Positions 62,485 through 64,000 of a stretch of DNA of 64,000 nt are shown here, in pieces. A program made the position numbers and the translations under genes. Origin of the DNA: UBA8401 sp041665525 (lineage in GTDB: Bacteria; Bacteroidota; Ignavibacteria; UBA10030; UBA8401); NCBI GenBank assembly GCA_041665525.1, contig JBAYIS010000001.1, positions 1 to 64,000 on the forward strand. The letters run 5' to 3'. Within the stretch, counting starts at the first letter, position 1. Every line of letters starts with the position of its first letter. The notes under the pieces are model-generated. The model had not been told where the DNA came from and ran no database searches. It saw nothing but the letters and a program-made list of their open reading frames with translations.

Positions 62485-62636
62485 TGGCTGTTATTGCCGT
62501 GTTGATCGGATGCAGTTTTATCATTGCGGTTGGATTTCTGATCGCATTTATCTGGTCTGTGCGGTCCGGACAGTATGAGGACAAATACACTCCGTCCGTA
62601 CGCATTCTTTTTGATGACAAGAAAAACAATCAATAA
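62484..62636 (+). CDS. ccoS: cbb3-type cytochrome oxidase assembly protein CcoS
   Basis: A 50-aa single-helix protein needed for cofactor insertion into cbb3 oxidase. The helix spans about residues 3-24, and the tail SGQYEDKYTPSVRILFDD has the family pattern (GQYDD-type motif right after the membrane). The ATG overlaps the ccoI stop by 1 nt. Confidence 0.92.
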   Translation: MAVIAVLIGCSFIIAVGFLIAFIWSVRSGQYEDKYTPSVRILFDDKKNNQ

Positions 62637-62665
62637 ATACTCCACAACTAATCCACGAGGTTTCA

Positions 62666-64000
62666 ATGGAAGTGCAAAAATTTCAGTATGACAACAGGAT
62701 CGTCCGGGATTTCGGTATTGCATCCGTGATCTTTGCGATTGTCGGCATGCTGGTGGGTGTGCTTATCGCATCCCAGTTGTTCTCTCCGGCGGTTAACGCC
62801 AATTTACAGTATATGACCTATGGCCGTATTCGGCCTTTGCACACGAACGCAATTATCTTTGCATTCGTTGGTAATGCGATTTTTATGGGCGTGTATTATT
62901 CTCTCCAGCGGTTGTGCAAAGCAAGAATGTTCAGCGATCTGTTGAGCCGCATCCATTTCTGGGGCTGGCAATTGATTATCCTCTCAGCAGCAGTGTCTCT
63001 TCCTCTTGGATTAACCACAAGCAAGGAATATGCGGAATTGGAATGGCCGATCGACATAGCCATCACGCTCATTTGGGTGGTGTTTGCGATAAATTTCTTC
63101 GGGACGATCATCAAACGCCGTGAGCGTCACATGTACGTGGCAATCTGGTTTTATATTGCAACGATTGTAACAGTTGCCGTTCTCCATATCGTGAATTCAC
63201 TGGAAGTACCCGTTTCATTCCTGAAAAGCTATTCGATGTATGCCGGTGTGCAGGATGCACTGGTGCAATGGTGGTATGGCCATAATGCTGTCGCATTCTT
63301 TTTAACAACACCCTATTTAGGATTGATGTATTATTTTCTTCCAAAGGCAGCGAATCGGCCGGTATATTCTTACAGGCTTTCTATTGTGCATTTTTGGTCT
63401 CTCATTTTTATCTATATCTGGGCAGGACCGCATCACTTATTATATACAGCGCTACCGGATTGGGCTCAATCTCTCGGTACCGTATTTTCCATTATGCTTA
63501 TCGCCCCTTCTTGGGGAGGGATGATAAATGGACTATTAACTCTGCGCGGAGCATGGGATAAGGTCCGTGAAGAACCCGTGTTGAAATTCATGGTCGTCGG
63601 TGTTACGGCATATGGAATGGCGACATTCGAGGGACCGATGCTGTCATTGAAGAATGTGAATGCTCTTGCACACTATACGGACTGGATCGTTTCGCACGTG
63701 CATGTAGGCGCATTGGGATGGAACGGATTTATGACATTCGGAATTCTGTATTGGCTCGTGCCGAAATTGTATAAGACCGATCTGTTTTCCAAGAAACTGG
63801 CGAGTTTCCATTTTTGGATCGGCACGCTGGGGATTGTCTTCTATGCCTCCTCGATGTATGTTGCCGGCATCGTGCAATCATTAATGTGGAAAGAATTCAA
63901 TCCGATGGGAATTCTGCAATATCCGAATTTTCTTGAGACCACCTTGCAGATTATTCCACTGCACATGATCCGTGCGGTTGGCGGAACGTTATATCTCACC
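62666..64000 (+). CDS. ccoN: cbb3-type cytochrome c oxidase subunit I, 3' end outside window
   Basis: The catalytic haem-copper subunit that reduces O2 with high affinity. The 445 codons present cover most of the 12-helix core. Histidine ligands are visible: RPLHTNAII (low-spin haem), WWYGHNAVAFF (CuB), WAGPHHLLY (CuB pair) and WIVSHVHVGALGW (haem ligands). The start ATG at 62666 has CGAGG 7 nt upstream. The frame is open to the window end, so whether it is fused to CcoO, as in many Bacteroidota, cannot be seen. Confidence 0.95.
   Translation, partial: MEVQKFQYDNRIVRDFGIASVIFAIVGMLVGVLIASQLFSPAVNANLQYMTYGRIRPLHTNAIIFAFVGNAIFMGVYYSLQRLCKARMFSDLLSRIHFWGWQLIILSAAVSLPLGLTTSKEYAELEWPIDIAITLIWVVFAINFFGTIIKRRERHMYVAIWFYIATIVTVAVLHIVNSLEVPVSFLKSYSMYAGVQDALVQWWYGHNAVAFFLTTPYLGLMYYFLPKAANRPVYSYRLSIVHFWSLIFIYIWAGPHHLLYTALPDWAQSLGTVFSIMLIAPSWGGMINGLLTLRGAWDKVREEPVLKFMVVGVTAYGMATFEGPMLSLKNVNALAHYTDWIVSHVHVGALGWNGFMTFGILYWLVPKLYKTDLFSKKLASFHFWIGTLGIVFYASSMYVAGIVQSLMWKEFNPMGILQYPNFLETTLQIIPLHMIRAVGGTLYLT

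Noticed and set aside
1..64000. CRISPR arrays, phage genes, toxin-antitoxin pairs, insertion sequences with transposase, tRNA or rRNA genes
   Set aside because: I looked for regular direct repeats with spacers, integrase or transposase motifs, and tRNA-like cloverleafs in the gaps and found none.

Overview
The window looks like a chromosomal segment of a heterotrophic, respiring bacterium of the Bacteroidota/Chlorobiota/Ignavibacteriota (FCB) group. The evidence is: secreted proteins ending in type IX secretion (T9SS) C-terminal domains with the NPFNP motif, a PorV/PorQ-family protein, a SusC-like TonB receptor, GWxTD and DUF2851 proteins, Bacteroidota-like promoters (TTTG-N20-TAnnTTTA), and a menaquinone/cbb3 respiratory gene set. 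No tRNA, rRNA, CRISPR array, phage or transposase gene was recognised.

Layout. 1-4083 (minus strand): a compact run of an exported S9 peptidase, pyrF and a DUF2851 gene cut by the window edge. 4084-7308: a MITE-like element, then a pair of exported M16 proteases of which the second has lost the zinc site. 7325-13528: nuoJKLMN, the membrane arm of complex I without nuoA-I, with its own promoter and terminator. 13533-16709: NAD(P)HX repair enzyme, VanZ-like protein and an MFS exporter. 16797-19233: carbamoyltransferase / SxtJ-like / DUF5989 module. 19453-49768: a large alpha-glucan (starch/maltodextrin) locus interrupted by a small island. It holds a LacI regulator, a SusC-like receptor, a 1282-aa exported protein, a PorV-like barrel and a T9SS cargo protein. 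After the island of two SGNH-TPR proteins flanking a SurA-like PPIase (30556-36476) come a cytoplasmic GH13, a T9SS-exported GH13, an exported GH57, two SLC45/GPH-like transporters and a MalEFG importer without an ATPase. 49828-51222: GWxTD protein. 51309-55088: a second MITE-like element, then a PyrR-type attenuator ahead of pyrR-pyrB-pyrC-pgeF. 55101-59942: glmS, an enoyl-reductase-like SDR, arfB, menG and an mqnD-like gene. 60073-64000: ccoI, ccoS and the start of ccoN for cbb3 oxidase.

How it fits together. Menaquinone made with MenG and the MqnD-like enzyme would link complex I to the respiratory chain that ends in cbb3 oxidase. The LacI protein appears to control the glucan locus: two near-identical operator-like palindromes (TGAAAGCCCTTCCA and TGAAAGCGGTTCCA) lie just after the -10 of its own promoter and of the promoter of the seven-gene amylase/transport run. 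Surface GH13 and periplasmic GH57 would cut alpha-glucan, the SusC-like receptor complex or the MFS/ABC carriers would import oligosaccharides, and the cytoplasmic GH13 would finish hydrolysis. The pyr operon is probably controlled by UMP-PyrR through transcription attenuation.

The best candidates for undescribed biology are the SusC-like / 1282-aa / PorV-like set that lacks a SusD, the carbamoyltransferase-SxtJ-DUF5989 module, and the SGNH-TPR pair around the SurA-like chaperone. All functions are inferred from reading the sequence; no database search was run.
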